Shown piece after piece: positions 54,882-63,646 of a stretch of DNA of 64,000 nt. Each line of letters starts with the position of its first letter. Within the stretch, counting starts at the first letter, position 1. This stretch comes from an uncultured Oscillospiraceae bacterium. Lineage in GTDB: Bacteria > Bacillota > Clostridia > Oscillospirales > Oscillospiraceae. The stretch is taken from assembly GCA_934589155.1 (NCBI GenBank), contig CAKTNP010000004.1, positions 62,001-126,000 of the forward strand. Reading direction: 5' to 3'. The translations under genes were made by a program, and so were the position numbers. The notes beneath the pieces were generated by a model. It saw only the letters and a list, made by a program, of their open reading frames with translations, searched no databases and was not told where the DNA came from.

Positions 54882-54910
54882 ATTATAAGGGAAAGACCCC
54901 TCTTTGTCAA
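54882..54910 (-). promoter_or_regulatory. tRNA-Val promoter
   Basis: Minus strand TTGACA, 17-nt spacer, TATAAT, 13 bp upstream of the tRNA 5' end. Confidence 0.9.
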
Positions 54911-55032
54911 GTATTATTTTTGAAATTCGCCCGAAAAACCCCCAAAACCGGCCTAAAACTTTTTGCACCCGCCCCAGGGCCCTTCCAAGGCGGCGTTGCC
55001 CGGATCCAAGGGTGGCCGCGCGGAGAAAAGAG

Positions 55033-55059
55033 CATCCGGCGGCCAAAGACCGCCGGATG
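55033..55059 (-). terminator. Terminator of the par-serS-mscL strand
   Basis: A CATCCGGCGG / CCGCCGGATG stem followed on the minus strand by CTCTTTTCT, 30 bp after the mscL stop. Confidence 0.75.
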
Positions 55060-55089
55060 AATATTTCCCGGGGAATAGGGAAGGGCCTC

Positions 55090-55560
55090 TCAGTCCTTCT
55101 TCTCCTTCAGCAGGTCCCGGATCTCGGTGAGCAGGACCTCCTCCTTGGTGGGCTCCGGTTCGGTGGGAGTCTCCTCTGCCTTGGGCGCTTCTTCTGCGTG
55201 GTGGCCAATCTCCATGAGCTTATTTAAGCCCTTCACCAGCCAGAATACCACCAGGGCTAGAATCAGGAAGTTGATGACATTGGAAATAAAGGTGCCGTAG
55301 TTCAGGGTATTGGCGATCACGTTGCCGCTTTCGTCCAGCTTCTCGCCGAACCACTGGGGCAGGGTAATCTTCCAACTGGAGAAATTGATGCCGCCCAGGA
55401 ACATGGACACGATGGGCATAATAATGTCGTTGGTCAGGGAGTTCGTAATGGTGCTGAAAGCGCCGCCGATGATGACGCCGACAGCAAGGCTCAGGGCGTT
55501 GCCTTTAATGGCAAAGGCTTTAAATTCTTCGATCCATGCGGGCTTCTTGAACTTTTTCAC
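55090..55560 (-). CDS. mscL: Large-conductance mechanosensitive channel MscL
   Basis: A 156-residue MscL, the pentameric safety valve opened by membrane tension. The amphipathic start FKAFAIKGNALSLAVGVIIGGAF forms TM1 with the gate, the periplasmic loop is longer than average (about residues 55-90), TM2 is TFISNVINFLILALVVFWLVK, and the C-terminal helix TKEEVLLTEIRDLLKEK follows an acidic, proline-rich stretch. An AAAGGATG-type site precedes the ATG. It lies 28 bp after serS and ends the run. Confidence 0.96.
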   Translation of the reverse strand: MKKFKKPAWIEEFKAFAIKGNALSLAVGVIIGGAFSTITNSLTNDIIMPIVSMFLGGINFSSWKITLPQWFGEKLDESGNVIANTLNYGTFISNVINFLILALVVFWLVKGLNKLMEIGHHAEEAPKAEETPTEPEPTKEEVLLTEIRDLLKEKKD

Positions 55561-55587
55561 GACGAAACATCCTTTCTTTTTGCATTA

Positions 55588-56877
55588 TTATTTCTTTTCG
55601 ATAATTTCAATGCCGCCCAGGTACTTCCGCAGGACCTCGGGCACCACCACGGAGCCGTCGGCCCGCTGGTTCTGCTCCACCATGGCCGGGAAGATCCGAG
55701 AGGTGGCCAGACCGGAACCGTTCAGGGTGTGAACGAACTCGGGCTTGCCCGTGGATTCCCGGCGGAAGCGGATGTTGCCGCGACGGGCCTGATAATCCCG
55801 GGCGTTGGACACGGAGGAGACCTCCTTGTAGCCGTTCATGGAGGGAATCTGGATCTCGATGTCGTAGGTCCGGGCCATGGAGGCGGAGCAGTCGCCGGCC
55901 GCCAGCTTCACTGTGCGGAAGTGGAAGCCCAGGCCCTTCACCAGGTTCTCGGCCTTCCGGACCAGCTCCTCAAAGGCCTCGTCGGAATCCTCGGGCCGGG
56001 TGTACTGGAACATCTCCACCTTGTTGAACTGGTGGCCCCGGACCATGCCCCGCTCATCGGCCCGGTGACTGCCGGCCTCACGACGGAAGCAGGGGGTATA
56101 GGAGAAGAACTTCTTGGGCAGGTCCTTTTCGTTCAGGATCTCGTCCCGGTACACGCTGGCAAGAGCCGCCTCGGCAGTGGGCAGCATATAGTGGACCCGG
56201 TCATCGGTGGGGTTGGCGATCTTATAGACCTCGTCGGCGAACTTGGGGAACTGGCCCGCAGTCTCGCCGCACTGATACTCCAGCATGTGGGGGGGCAGGA
56301 TGAATTCATAGCCGTCGGCCACGTGGGTGTCGATGAAGTAGTTCAGCAGGGCCCACTCCAGCCGGGCGCCCAGACCCTTGTAGATCCAGAAGCCGGAACC
56401 GGCCAGCTTGGTGCCCCGGTCATAGTCGATGAGGTCCAGATCCAGGCACAGATCCACATGGTGCTTGGGAGTGAAGTCAAACTTGTGGGGTTCGCCGAAA
56501 TAGCGCAGAGGCTCGTTGTTCTCCTTGCCGCCGGGCTTCAGGTCGGGATCCGGCATGTTAGGCAGGGACAGCATCAGGGTCCGGTACTCGGCCTCCACCG
56601 CGTCCAGCTTCTCGGCGTCGGCGGCAATGGCGTTTTTCAGCTCCGCCATCTCCTGGAAAATGGGGGCCACGTCCTGACCGGCCTTTTTCAGCTGGGGGAT
56701 CTGCTTGGAGACTTTGTTCTGCTGGGCCTTCTTGGTCTCGGTGTCGGAGATCAGCTCCCGGCGCTGCTTGTCCAGCTCCAGGATCCGGTCAATGGTCTCG
56801 TCGCAATCCACTTCCTTGGCGCGCATGCCGGCCTTGATGGCTTCGGGATTTTCTTTGATCCGTTTAATATCAAGCAT
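55588..56877 (-). CDS. serS: Seryl-tRNA synthetase
   Basis: A 429-residue class II synthetase charging tRNA-Ser (and tRNA-Sec where present). The long antiparallel coiled-coil arm covers about residues 30-100 (RRELISDTETKKAQQNKVSKQI). The catalytic core has motif 2 CFRREAGSHRADERGMVRGHQF and the motif 3 region ARTYDIEIQIP...GSGLATSRIFPAM. The length is normal. It follows the coiled-coil membrane protein gene by 40 bp; no T-box leader is visible in that gap. Confidence 0.97.
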   Translation of the reverse strand: MLDIKRIKENPEAIKAGMRAKEVDCDETIDRILELDKQRRELISDTETKKAQQNKVSKQIPQLKKAGQDVAPIFQEMAELKNAIAADAEKLDAVEAEYRTLMLSLPNMPDPDLKPGGKENNEPLRYFGEPHKFDFTPKHHVDLCLDLDLIDYDRGTKLAGSGFWIYKGLGARLEWALLNYFIDTHVADGYEFILPPHMLEYQCGETAGQFPKFADEVYKIANPTDDRVHYMLPTAEAALASVYRDEILNEKDLPKKFFSYTPCFRREAGSHRADERGMVRGHQFNKVEMFQYTRPEDSDEAFEELVRKAENLVKGLGFHFRTVKLAAGDCSASMARTYDIEIQIPSMNGYKEVSSVSNARDYQARRGNIRFRRESTGKPEFVHTLNGSGLATSRIFPAMVEQNQRADGSVVVPEVLRKYLGGIEIIEKK

Positions 56878-56917
56878 AGTTTTCTTCCTCTCGATGATAT
56901 TCTATTTGTTCTGCTGG

Positions 56918-57556
56918 TTATTGATTTGCGTTTACCAAAAGGCTCTGATATAGGACCTGATCCTCACTGGAAAGATACTTGGAAAGGGTTTTGAGCTGGT
57001 CCAGGGTGCTGCGGAGCAGGGACTCGTCTCCGGCGGCCAGAGCGGCCTGAGCCCGGGCCAGATACTGATAGGCAGCGGCGGTGTTCAGTGCGTCCAGCTT
57101 TTCCTGGGTCAGCTCCGCATTGCTTCCTTGCAGGGCATTGTTGGCGTTTTCCAGATCCGCCATGGCGTTCTGTACATCGGTAAGCTCTTGACTGACCTGG
57201 TCCAGGGTTTGCTGGGTCCGGCTCAGGTCCTGACTCAGCTCCTGGTTCTCGTCCTGGAGCGTCTCCGCCTTTTCCACGGCGGTGCGGGCATTTGCGCCTA
57301 GCTGGGAAATGGTCGCCTGGCTGTCCCGGTACTGGATCCCCAGGGACAGGGCCACCAGCAGGAAGGCCACAGCGAAGAGAATCGCCATATAGTTGATCAG
57401 GGCCCGTTTCCGCTTTTCCGACAGTCCGGAACGGGGTTTGGATTCCGGCGGCTTGTCCTGGGGGGCCTGGGGCTCCGGCTGCTCCTCAATAAGCTCTGCG
57501 GCTTTTTTCAGAAGGTCTCGGGCCTTTTCTTCTTTCTCGGGTACCGGCTTGTTCAT
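56918..57556 (-). CDS. Coiled-coil membrane protein next to parAB, function unknown
   Basis: A 212-residue protein with a charged, proline-rich cytoplasmic N-terminus (about residues 1-50), a single membrane helix (NYMAILFAVAFLLVALSLGI, about 54-74) and a long coiled coil (about 85-165: QDENQELSQDLSRTQQTLDQ...) ending in an alanine-rich helical domain (AAAYQYLARAQAALAAGDES) like a TPR hairpin. I do not recognise the family. It overlaps the parB end by 4 nt, so it is co-translated with the segregation proteins; a role in anchoring or division is possible but unproven. Confidence 0.72.
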   Translation of the reverse strand: MNKPVPEKEEKARDLLKKAAELIEEQPEPQAPQDKPPESKPRSGLSEKRKRALINYMAILFAVAFLLVALSLGIQYRDSQATISQLGANARTAVEKAETLQDENQELSQDLSRTQQTLDQVSQELTDVQNAMADLENANNALQGSNAELTQEKLDALNTAAAYQYLARAQAALAAGDESLLRSTLDQLKTLSKYLSSEDQVLYQSLLVNANQ

Positions 57557-58434
57557 TTTTTCTGTACCTCCTCCTTGGGAAGGGCGTTTAGCAGCTCCAA
57601 CAGGTGCTGCAGATCCGCGGAGCCGTAGAATTCTAGCTCAAATTTCCCCTTGCGCTTTCCGTTTACGATCTTCACACCCCGGCCCAGGTGGCGGGACAAC
57701 TGCTTTTCACAGTCGGCGATGTAATTCACCGCCAGGGTGGAGGAGGGCTCCGATACGGCTTTTTCCCGGCTGAGGTTCCGACACAGCAGCTCTGCCTGCC
57801 GCACGGACAGACCCAGGGCCGAGATCTTCTGGGCGGCCTCCCGCTGTTTTTCCGGCTCTTTCAGAGACAAAATGGCCTTGGCATGGCCCGGGGACAGCTT
57901 GCCGTCCTGGACCATCTGCAAAACCGAGGGCTCCAGGGACAAGAGCCGCAGGGCGTTAGCCACGGCGGGCCGGGACTTTCCCACCTGCTTGGCGGCGTTT
58001 TCCTGGGTCAGGCCATATTCCTCCATGAGGGTCTGATAGCCCCGGGCCTCTTCCACGGGGTTCAGATCCTCCCGCTGGAGGTTCTCGATAAGAGCCAGCT
58101 CCATGACCTTTCGGTCGTCGGCTTCGATGACCACCACGGGGACCTCGCTCAGCTCCGCCAGCCGGGCAGCCCGCCAGCGGCGCTCGCCGGCGATGATCTG
58201 ATAATAGCCGTTTTCGGTTTCCCGGACCGTCAGTGGCTGGATAATACCGTGGAGCCGGATGGAGTCCGCCAGATCCTGGAGGGCCACCTCGTCAAACGCC
58301 CGCCGGGGCTGGTCCGGATTGGGTTCTACCTTATATAAGGGGACGGTCCGCAGGCCGCCTTCCTGGGAGGGCTCCGGGCCGTAATCTCCCAGAAGGGCGC
58401 CCAGGCCCCGTCCTAAGCCTTTTTGTGATGCCAT
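57553..58434 (-). CDS. parB: Chromosome-partitioning protein ParB (Spo0J)
   Basis: A 293-residue ParB CTPase clamp that loads at parS and organises the origin region. Core motifs: IRLHGIIQPLTVRE, the CTP-binding GERRWRAARLA, ENLQREDLNPVEEA, and the HTH GLTQENAAKQVGKSRPAVANALRLL. The C-terminal dimerisation domain ends LLELLNALPKEE. Two exact parS sites lie just upstream of the operon. The gene follows parA by 27 bp and overlaps the downstream gene by 4 nt. Confidence 0.97.
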   Translation of the reverse strand: MASQKGLGRGLGALLGDYGPEPSQEGGLRTVPLYKVEPNPDQPRRAFDEVALQDLADSIRLHGIIQPLTVRETENGYYQIIAGERRWRAARLAELSEVPVVVIEADDRKVMELALIENLQREDLNPVEEARGYQTLMEEYGLTQENAAKQVGKSRPAVANALRLLSLEPSVLQMVQDGKLSPGHAKAILSLKEPEKQREAAQKISALGLSVRQAELLCRNLSREKAVSEPSSTLAVNYIADCEKQLSRHLGRGVKIVNGKRKGKFELEFYGSADLQHLLELLNALPKEEVQKK

Positions 58435-58461
58435 AGGGTTCCTTTCCCCGGCAAATGCCGG

Positions 58462-59214
58462 TTATTTCGTGAGAACTTCCTGGGCCAGACGCAGATAGGC
58501 GTCGGCACCCCGACTGGACCGGTCATAGGCCGTCACCGGCAGACCGTGGCTGGGAGCCTCGGCCAGGCGCACGTTCCGGGGGATCATGGTGGTGAACACC
58601 TTTCCGGGGAAGTGCCGCCGGACCTCCTGGGCCACCTGGGCCGAGAAGTTGGTCCTGCCGTCATACATGGTCAGCAGGACGCCGAAAATGTCCAGCTTCG
58701 GGTTCAGCCGCCGTTTGACCCCACGGAGGGTGGCCATGAGGTCGCTGAGGCCCTCCAGCGCGTAATATTCGCACTGGACCGGCACCAGGATCCCGTCGGC
58801 GGCGCAGAGACCGTTCAGGGTCAGAAGCTCCAGGGAAGGGGGGCAGTCGATGAAGATATAATCGTAGCTGTCCTTCAGAGGGTCCAGGGCCATTTTTAAC
58901 CGGTGCTCCCGGTCCACCAGACCGATCAGCTCCACTCCGGCACCGGCCAGGGCGCTGGAGGAGGGGAGAACGTCGCAGAATTTCGTTTTGACCAGGACCT
59001 TCTGGGGATCCGCGTCGTCAATGAGCACGTCATAAATGGTTTTCCCGGACCGGCGGCGGTCCACACCCAGACCGGAGGAGGCGTTGGCCTGGGGATCAAA
59101 GTCGCAGACCAGGACCCTCTGCCCCTGCTCCTGCAGGGCGGCGGACAGGTCGATAACGGTGGTGGTCTTGCCTACGCCGCCTTTCTGGTTCACCACAGCG
59201 ATGATCTTTCCCAC
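58462..59214 (-). CDS. parA: Chromosome-partitioning ATPase ParA (Soj)
   Basis: A 250-residue Soj-type ATPase. Deviant Walker A KGGVGKTTT near residue 16, DFDPQANASSGLG (switch I) and DYIFIDCPPSLELLTLN (switch II) are present. The GTG start of MGKIIAVVNQ is preferred, since AGAGGTG lies 5 bp before it and family members begin MGKII; the longer GTG start adds eight residues. It works with ParB for origin segregation and regulates DnaA in B. subtilis, relevant since dnaA lies in the same window. Confidence 0.95.
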   Translation of the reverse strand: MGKIIAVVNQKGGVGKTTTVIDLSAALQEQGQRVLVCDFDPQANASSGLGVDRRRSGKTIYDVLIDDADPQKVLVKTKFCDVLPSSSALAGAGVELIGLVDREHRLKMALDPLKDSYDYIFIDCPPSLELLTLNGLCAADGILVPVQCEYYALEGLSDLMATLRGVKRRLNPKLDIFGVLLTMYDGRTNFSAQVAQEVRRHFPGKVFTTMIPRNVRLAEAPSHGLPVTAYDRSSRGADAYLRLAQEVLTK

Positions 59215-59264
59215 AACTGCACCTCTCTTTCTCACGTTTTGGGTAAAAACTTTGAACAGCCATT

Positions 59265-59292
59265 ATTATAGCACATTCTCCTGACATTGCAA
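59265..59292 (-). promoter_or_regulatory. Promoter of the parAB operon
   Basis: Minus strand TTGCAA, 16-nt spacer, TATAAT, 17 bp downstream of the nearer parS site. Confidence 0.75.
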
Positions 59293-59308
59293 CGGTGAAG
59301 TATAAAAA

Positions 59309-59324
59309 TGTTCCACGTGAAACA
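59309..59324 (+). other. parS: parS site 1
   Basis: TGTTCCACGTGAAACA, an exact match to the Firmicute ParB-binding consensus TGTTNCACGTGAAACA. Confidence 0.97.
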
Positions 59325-59336
59325 GTGAAAAAATCC

Positions 59337-59352
59337 TGTTTCACGTGGAACA
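59337..59352 (-). other. parS: parS site 2 (inverted)
   Basis: TGTTTCACGTGGAACA, the exact reverse complement of site 1, 12 bp away. Together the two form a large inverted repeat upstream of parA. Confidence 0.97.
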
Positions 59353-59361
59353 ATAGAGTGG

Positions 59362-59727
59362 TCAGCGGGTGGGGGAGCTGTCGTTCTTGGGGGCGGAGGA
59401 GGATGTGTTGGATTTGTAGTTCTGGCCGATGGCGGGGTATGTTTTCCACAGCTCGACACCGGCAAAGGCCAACAGGCCCAGCAGCAGAACACATAGGGTC
59501 ACAAAGACCGCCAGGGCCCGGCCCAGGCGCCGGTTCTTCCGCTTCAGGTGACCCAGCTGCTCCTGGGGATCTACGGGCGTATAAACCTTACGGGGTGTTC
59601 TGGGTTCCCGGGTGGGCAGGATCACGGCGGCGTCCCGGGGCACCGGGTGCTTTGCCATTTCCGCCTGGCACTGGGCGCAGAATACATTGGGGGCCTCTAC
59701 CTGGGCGCCGCATCTGAGACAGTTCAT
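59362..59727 (-). CDS. Zinc-ribbon single-span membrane protein
   Basis: A 121-residue protein: N-terminal zinc ribbon CLRCG...CAQCQAEM (residues 3-24), a basic proline-rich linker (REPRTPRKVYTPVD), one membrane helix (ALAVFVTLCVLLLGLLAFAG, about 71-90), and a short Ser/Asn-rich outer tail. The function is unknown. It ends 10 bp before the paired parS sites, is convergent with nothing, and points toward parA; ParB spreading from parS could cover it. The GGAAGGATCCCT leader contains its ribosome site. Confidence 0.75.
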   Translation of the reverse strand: MNCLRCGAQVEAPNVFCAQCQAEMAKHPVPRDAAVILPTREPRTPRKVYTPVDPQEQLGHLKRKNRRLGRALAVFVTLCVLLLGLLAFAGVELWKTYPAIGQNYKSNTSSSAPKNDSSPTR

Positions 59728-59835
59728 AGGGATCCTTCCTTGCTTCGTTTTCCCTATTGTACACCAAAACGCCGCCGCAGTAAACAGAAAAATATGAATT
59801 TGACTGGAATTGCCCCAAAAAAGATGGGCTGTGTA

Positions 59836-59864
59836 TTTACATTTTCCGGGAAAACCGTTATGCT
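59836..59864 (+). promoter_or_regulatory. Promoter of the glycosyltransferase operon
   Basis: TTTACA, 17-nt spacer, TATGCT, 32 bp before the ATG. Confidence 0.65.
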
Positions 59865-59896
59865 AGGAGCAGAGAGAAATTAGGGGGAATATCCTC

Positions 59897-61036
59897 ATGA
59901 AAATTACTGTTGTCTGCGATGTGCTGGGCGAGGAGAACAACGGCACCACCATCGCTGCCATGAACCTGATCCGGAGCCTTAAGGCCAAGGGACACGAGGT
60001 TACGGTGGTCTGCCCCGACGAGAGCCGCCGGGGCCAGTCCGGCTTTGTGGTGATGCCCACCTACAACTTCGGAATCTTCAACGGCTATGTGAAGAAAAAC
60101 GGCGTGACCCTGGGAAAGAACGACCCGACCATTATGGCGAAAGCCATGGAAAATGCCGACGTGGTCCATATCATGACGCCCTTCAGCCTGGGACATGCGG
60201 CGGCCAAGCTGGCGTATGCCAAGGGGATCCCCATTACGGCGGGATTCCACTGCCAGGCGGAGAATATTACGAACCACATTTTCCTCATGAATGCGGACTT
60301 TGCCAATCGGACGGTGTACCGGGTGATCTATAAGCGGTTGTACCGGTACTGCACCGCCATCCACTATCCTACCCAGTTTATCTGCGACGTGTTCGAGAGT
60401 CAGGTGGGCCACACCAACCACTATGTGATCTCCAACGGGGTGAACCGGGACTTTCACCCGGTGGCGGAGGAAAAACCGGCGGAATTCCGGGACAAATTCG
60501 TGGTTCTCTCCACGGGCCGGTACAGCCGGGAGAAATCCCAGCACATTATCATTGACGCCATCGCAAAGTCGAAATATAAGGATAAGATCCAGCTGATCCT
60601 GGCGGGAGCCGGGCCCCGGCGGGAGTTTCTGGAGGACCGGGCGAAGAAGGCGGGGATCCCCGCCCCGGTGTTCGGCTTCTACTCTCACCCGGAGATGGTC
60701 CGGGTCCTAAACTACGCGGATCTGTACGTCCACGCGGCGGAGATTGAGATCGAGGCCATTGCCTGCCTGGAGGCCATTGCCTGCGGTCGGGTGCCGGTGA
60801 TCGCCGACTCCCCCAGAAGCGCCACGCGGCACTTTGCCCTGGGACCGGAGAACCTGTTCCGGTGCAACGATCCGGAGGATCTGGCCCGGAAAATGGACGC
60901 ATGGCTGGAAAATCCGGAAAAGAGGGCGGAATGTAGCAAAAAATATTTGGGCTACGCCGAGGAATTCGCCTTTGACCGGTGCATGGACCGGATGGAGGGC
61001 ATGCTCCGGGACGCCGCGGAGGGCCGCCATGCGTGA
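59897..61036 (+). CDS. GT4-family glycosyltransferase
   Basis: A 379-residue GT-B fold enzyme. The N-terminal acceptor domain starts MKITVVCDVLGEENNGTTIA; the donor domain begins near residue 200 (VVLSTGRYSREKSQHIIIDAI), and the nucleotide-sugar site has the E-x7-E motif in EIEIEAIACLEAIACG (about residues 286-298). The sequence FHCQAENITNHIF with active-site His resembles diacylglycerol-type glucosyl- or galactosyltransferases of Gram-positive membranes. Overlap with a PlsC-type acyltransferase gene supports a glycolipid role. Specificity cannot be read from sequence. Confidence 0.88.
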   Translation: MKITVVCDVLGEENNGTTIAAMNLIRSLKAKGHEVTVVCPDESRRGQSGFVVMPTYNFGIFNGYVKKNGVTLGKNDPTIMAKAMENADVVHIMTPFSLGHAAAKLAYAKGIPITAGFHCQAENITNHIFLMNADFANRTVYRVIYKRLYRYCTAIHYPTQFICDVFESQVGHTNHYVISNGVNRDFHPVAEEKPAEFRDKFVVLSTGRYSREKSQHIIIDAIAKSKYKDKIQLILAGAGPRREFLEDRAKKAGIPAPVFGFYSHPEMVRVLNYADLYVHAAEIEIEAIACLEAIACGRVPVIADSPRSATRHFALGPENLFRCNDPEDLARKMDAWLENPEKRAECSKKYLGYAEEFAFDRCMDRMEGMLRDAAEGRHA

Positions 61037-61817
61037 CCAGGTGGTGTATTATGACGATCCCCTGGGGGACGATTTCGCGGGCAACCGCATTTCCACCCGG
61101 GAGGTGGGGGCGGAGTTCGACTATGTGCCTTCGGGAATTCTCTATAACGCCCTGGGGACCCTCCTGTACTATCTCGTTGCCATTCCTGTGGTGTGGCTTT
61201 TGACAAAGATCTGCCTGGGGCTTCGGATGAAGAACCGGAAAGCTCTGCGCGCCGTCCGGGGCAAGGCCTTTTACCTCTACGGCAACCACACCCAGAATCT
61301 GGACGCCGTGATCCCGGCGCTGGCGGCCTTTCCCCAAAGGGCCTATGTCATTGCCCACCGGGACGCCGTGTCCATTCCCGGCCTTCGGACTATCGTGCAG
61401 ATGCTGGGCGCCATTCCCGTACCCTCCAGCCTCTCCGGCATGGGGGCCTTTGCGGAGGCTCTGGAGCGGCGGGCGGAGCAGGGAGCCTGTATCGGTATTT
61501 ATCCCGAAGCCCATGTCTGGCCCTATTACACCGGAGTCCGGCCCTTCAAGGCCGCCTCTTTCCGGTATCCCGCCCGGACCGGACGGCCCGTGGTGGCCAT
61601 GGCCGCCACCTACCGCCCCCGGCGGCTGCTGTTCTGGAACCTGCGGCCTGCCATGACCGTGACCTTCAGCGAACCCATGTATCCGGATCCCGGCCTGCCG
61701 CCCCGCCATGCCCAGGAGGACCTGCGCCAGCGAGTCTACGAATTTCTGGTCCGGGAGACCGAAAAGCCCGGCAACATGGCCTATATCCAATACCTTCCCC
61801 GGCAGGAACAGAAATGA
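61029..61817 (+). CDS. PlsC-family lysophospholipid acyltransferase
   Basis: A 262-residue acyltransferase. One membrane segment (about residues 38-60) precedes the HX4D box NHTQNLDAV and the second box IYPEAHVWP (in place of the usual EGTR type). It overlaps the glycosyltransferase stop by 8 nt, so the pair is translationally coupled and may make an acylated glycolipid. Differences from the PlsC near 6 kb (a PEAH rather than PEGY box and a longer N-terminus) suggest another acceptor. The start MRDQVVYYDD has a GGAGGG site upstream. Confidence 0.85.
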   Translation: MRDQVVYYDDPLGDDFAGNRISTREVGAEFDYVPSGILYNALGTLLYYLVAIPVVWLLTKICLGLRMKNRKALRAVRGKAFYLYGNHTQNLDAVIPALAAFPQRAYVIAHRDAVSIPGLRTIVQMLGAIPVPSSLSGMGAFAEALERRAEQGACIGIYPEAHVWPYYTGVRPFKAASFRYPARTGRPVVAMAATYRPRRLLFWNLRPAMTVTFSEPMYPDPGLPPRHAQEDLRQRVYEFLVRETEKPGNMAYIQYLPRQEQK

Positions 61818-61821
61818 TCTT

Positions 61822-61854
61822 ATCTCCGACGGCACCGCCGCCGGAGATTTTTTT
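61822..61854 (+). terminator. Terminator of the glycolipid pair
   Basis: ATCTCCGACGGC...GCCGCCGGAGAT followed by seven T, 5 bp after the stop. Confidence 0.85.
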
Positions 61855-61875
61855 GCAAAAAATCCGGAATTCACC

Positions 61876-61904
61876 TTGTAAACCCGGGCTGAGTGTGATA
61901 AACT
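61876..61904 (+). promoter_or_regulatory. Promoter of prfC
   Basis: TTGTAA, 17-nt spacer, TAAACT with a TGn extension, about 70 bp before the start. Confidence 0.55.
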
Positions 61905-61975
61905 AAATTAGTTTGATTCAAAATGGCGGGGTATGCCCCTTGGGTCCCGCCTTGCAGTTCCATGGAGGGAAACCG

Positions 61976-63571
61976 ATGACAGAACTAGAACGGGAGATCC
62001 GCCGGCGGCGGACATTTGCGATCATCTCTCACCCGGACGCAGGTAAAACCACCTTAACGGAGAAATTCCTGCTCTACGGCGGGGCTATTGCCCAGGCCGG
62101 CGCGGTGAAGGGCAAAAAGAACAGCCGGGCCGCCGTGTCCGACTGGATGGAAATCGAAAAGCAGCGTGGTATTTCCGTGACCTCCTCGGTCTTGCAGTTC
62201 CAGTATCAGGGCTACTGCATCAACATTCTGGACACCCCGGGTCACCAGGACTTCTCCGAGGATACCTACCGCACCCTGATGGCGGCGGACTCCGCCGTCA
62301 TGGTCATTGACGGCAGCAAGGGCGTGGAGGCCCAGACCCGGAAGCTCTTTAAGGTCTGCGCCATGCGGCACATTCCCATTTTCACCTTTGTAAACAAGAT
62401 GGACCGGGAGGCCAAGGACCCCTTTGACCTGCTGGACGAGCTGGAACGGGAGTTGGGCATTGAGACCTACGCCATGAACTGGCCCATCGCTTCTGGAAAA
62501 GATTTCCAGGGCGTCTATGACCGCCAGGCGAAAGAGCTGCTGTTCTTCTCCGGCGTCTCCGGCAAGAACCGGGCGGCCAAGCAGGAGATCGACCTGTACG
62601 ATCCCAAGGTGGACGAGATCCTGGGAGCCGACAAGCACGAAAAGCTCATCGAGGACGTGGAGCTCCTCTCCGCGGGCCGGGAGTTCGACCTGGCGGAGGT
62701 CCAGGCGGGCCGGCTGTCCCCGGTGTTCTTCGGCTCGGCCCTCACCAACTTCGGCGTGGAGCCCTTCCTGGAGAACTTCCTGAAGTTAACGCCGCCGCCT
62801 CTCAGCCGGACGGCGGACTGCGGCGTCATTGACGCCTTTTCCCCGGATTTCTCCGCCTTTGTGTTCAAGATCCAGGCCAACATGAACAAGGCCCACCGGG
62901 ACCGGCTGGCCTTTATGCGGATCTGTTCCGGCAAGTACCAGCGGGAGGCCGAGGTCTACCACGTCCAGGCGGGGAAGAAAATGCGGCTGAGCCAGCCCCA
63001 GCAGATGATGGCCGCCGAGCGTGAGATCGTGGAGGAGGCCTACGCCGGAGACATCATCGGCGTCTTCGATCCCGGCATTTTCTCCATCGGTGACACCGTC
63101 ACCGTTCCCGGAAAAAAGTTCAAGTTTTTCGGTATCCCCACCTTTGCTCCCGAGCATTTTTCCCGGGTCTCCGCCAAGGATTCTATGAAGCGGAAACAGT
63201 TCGTCAAGGGCACGGAGCAGATCGCCCAGGAGGGTGCCATCCAGATCTTCAAGGTCCCCGGCTCCGGTATGGAGGAGGTCATCGTAGGCGTTGTGGGCAC
63301 ATTGCAGTTCGATGTGTTTCAGTACCGAATGAAAAACGAGTACGGCGTGGATCTGCGGATGGAGGGCCTGCCCTATGAGGTCCTGCGGTTCATCAAGGCC
63401 TACCCCGGCAATCTTTCGGACCTGAACCTCAGCTCCGACGCGGAGCTTTTGGAGGATTACAAGGGCCACAGTCTTTTGGTATTCTCCAGCGAGTGGGCCA
63501 TCGACTTTACGGCTCGGCGGAATCCGGGCCTTCAGCTGTCGGAGACCCTGGAGGCGGACGAGGAAGAATAA
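61976..63571 (+). CDS. prfC: Peptide chain release factor 3
   Basis: A 531-residue translational GTPase that recycles RF1/RF2 after peptide release. G1 SHPDAGKTTLTEK, G2 region EKQRGISVTSS, G3 DTPGHQDF and G4 NKMDR are intact. Domains 2 and 3 follow (GDTVTVPGKKFKF, GTLQFDVFQYRMKNEY). The start MTELEREIRRRR follows GGAGGG by 7 bp; the longer frame reads back through the promoter region. It joins RF1 in this window. Confidence 0.97.
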   Translation: MTELEREIRRRRTFAIISHPDAGKTTLTEKFLLYGGAIAQAGAVKGKKNSRAAVSDWMEIEKQRGISVTSSVLQFQYQGYCINILDTPGHQDFSEDTYRTLMAADSAVMVIDGSKGVEAQTRKLFKVCAMRHIPIFTFVNKMDREAKDPFDLLDELERELGIETYAMNWPIASGKDFQGVYDRQAKELLFFSGVSGKNRAAKQEIDLYDPKVDEILGADKHEKLIEDVELLSAGREFDLAEVQAGRLSPVFFGSALTNFGVEPFLENFLKLTPPPLSRTADCGVIDAFSPDFSAFVFKIQANMNKAHRDRLAFMRICSGKYQREAEVYHVQAGKKMRLSQPQQMMAAEREIVEEAYAGDIIGVFDPGIFSIGDTVTVPGKKFKFFGIPTFAPEHFSRVSAKDSMKRKQFVKGTEQIAQEGAIQIFKVPGSGMEEVIVGVVGTLQFDVFQYRMKNEYGVDLRMEGLPYEVLRFIKAYPGNLSDLNLSSDAELLEDYKGHSLLVFSSEWAIDFTARRNPGLQLSETLEADEEE

Positions 63572-63586
63572 GAGAAAGAATGTTTT

Positions 63587-63616
63587 CGACCGGCGCGGCT
63601 TCTGCTGCGCCGGTCG
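63587..63616 (+). terminator. Hairpin after prfC
   Basis: A CGACCGGCGC / GCGCCGGTCG stem, 15 bp after the prfC stop, without a T-run. It may attenuate rather than terminate. Confidence 0.5.
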
Positions 63617-63646
63617 ATCCTGCCAGAACAGAAAGAAGGTCCTTAC

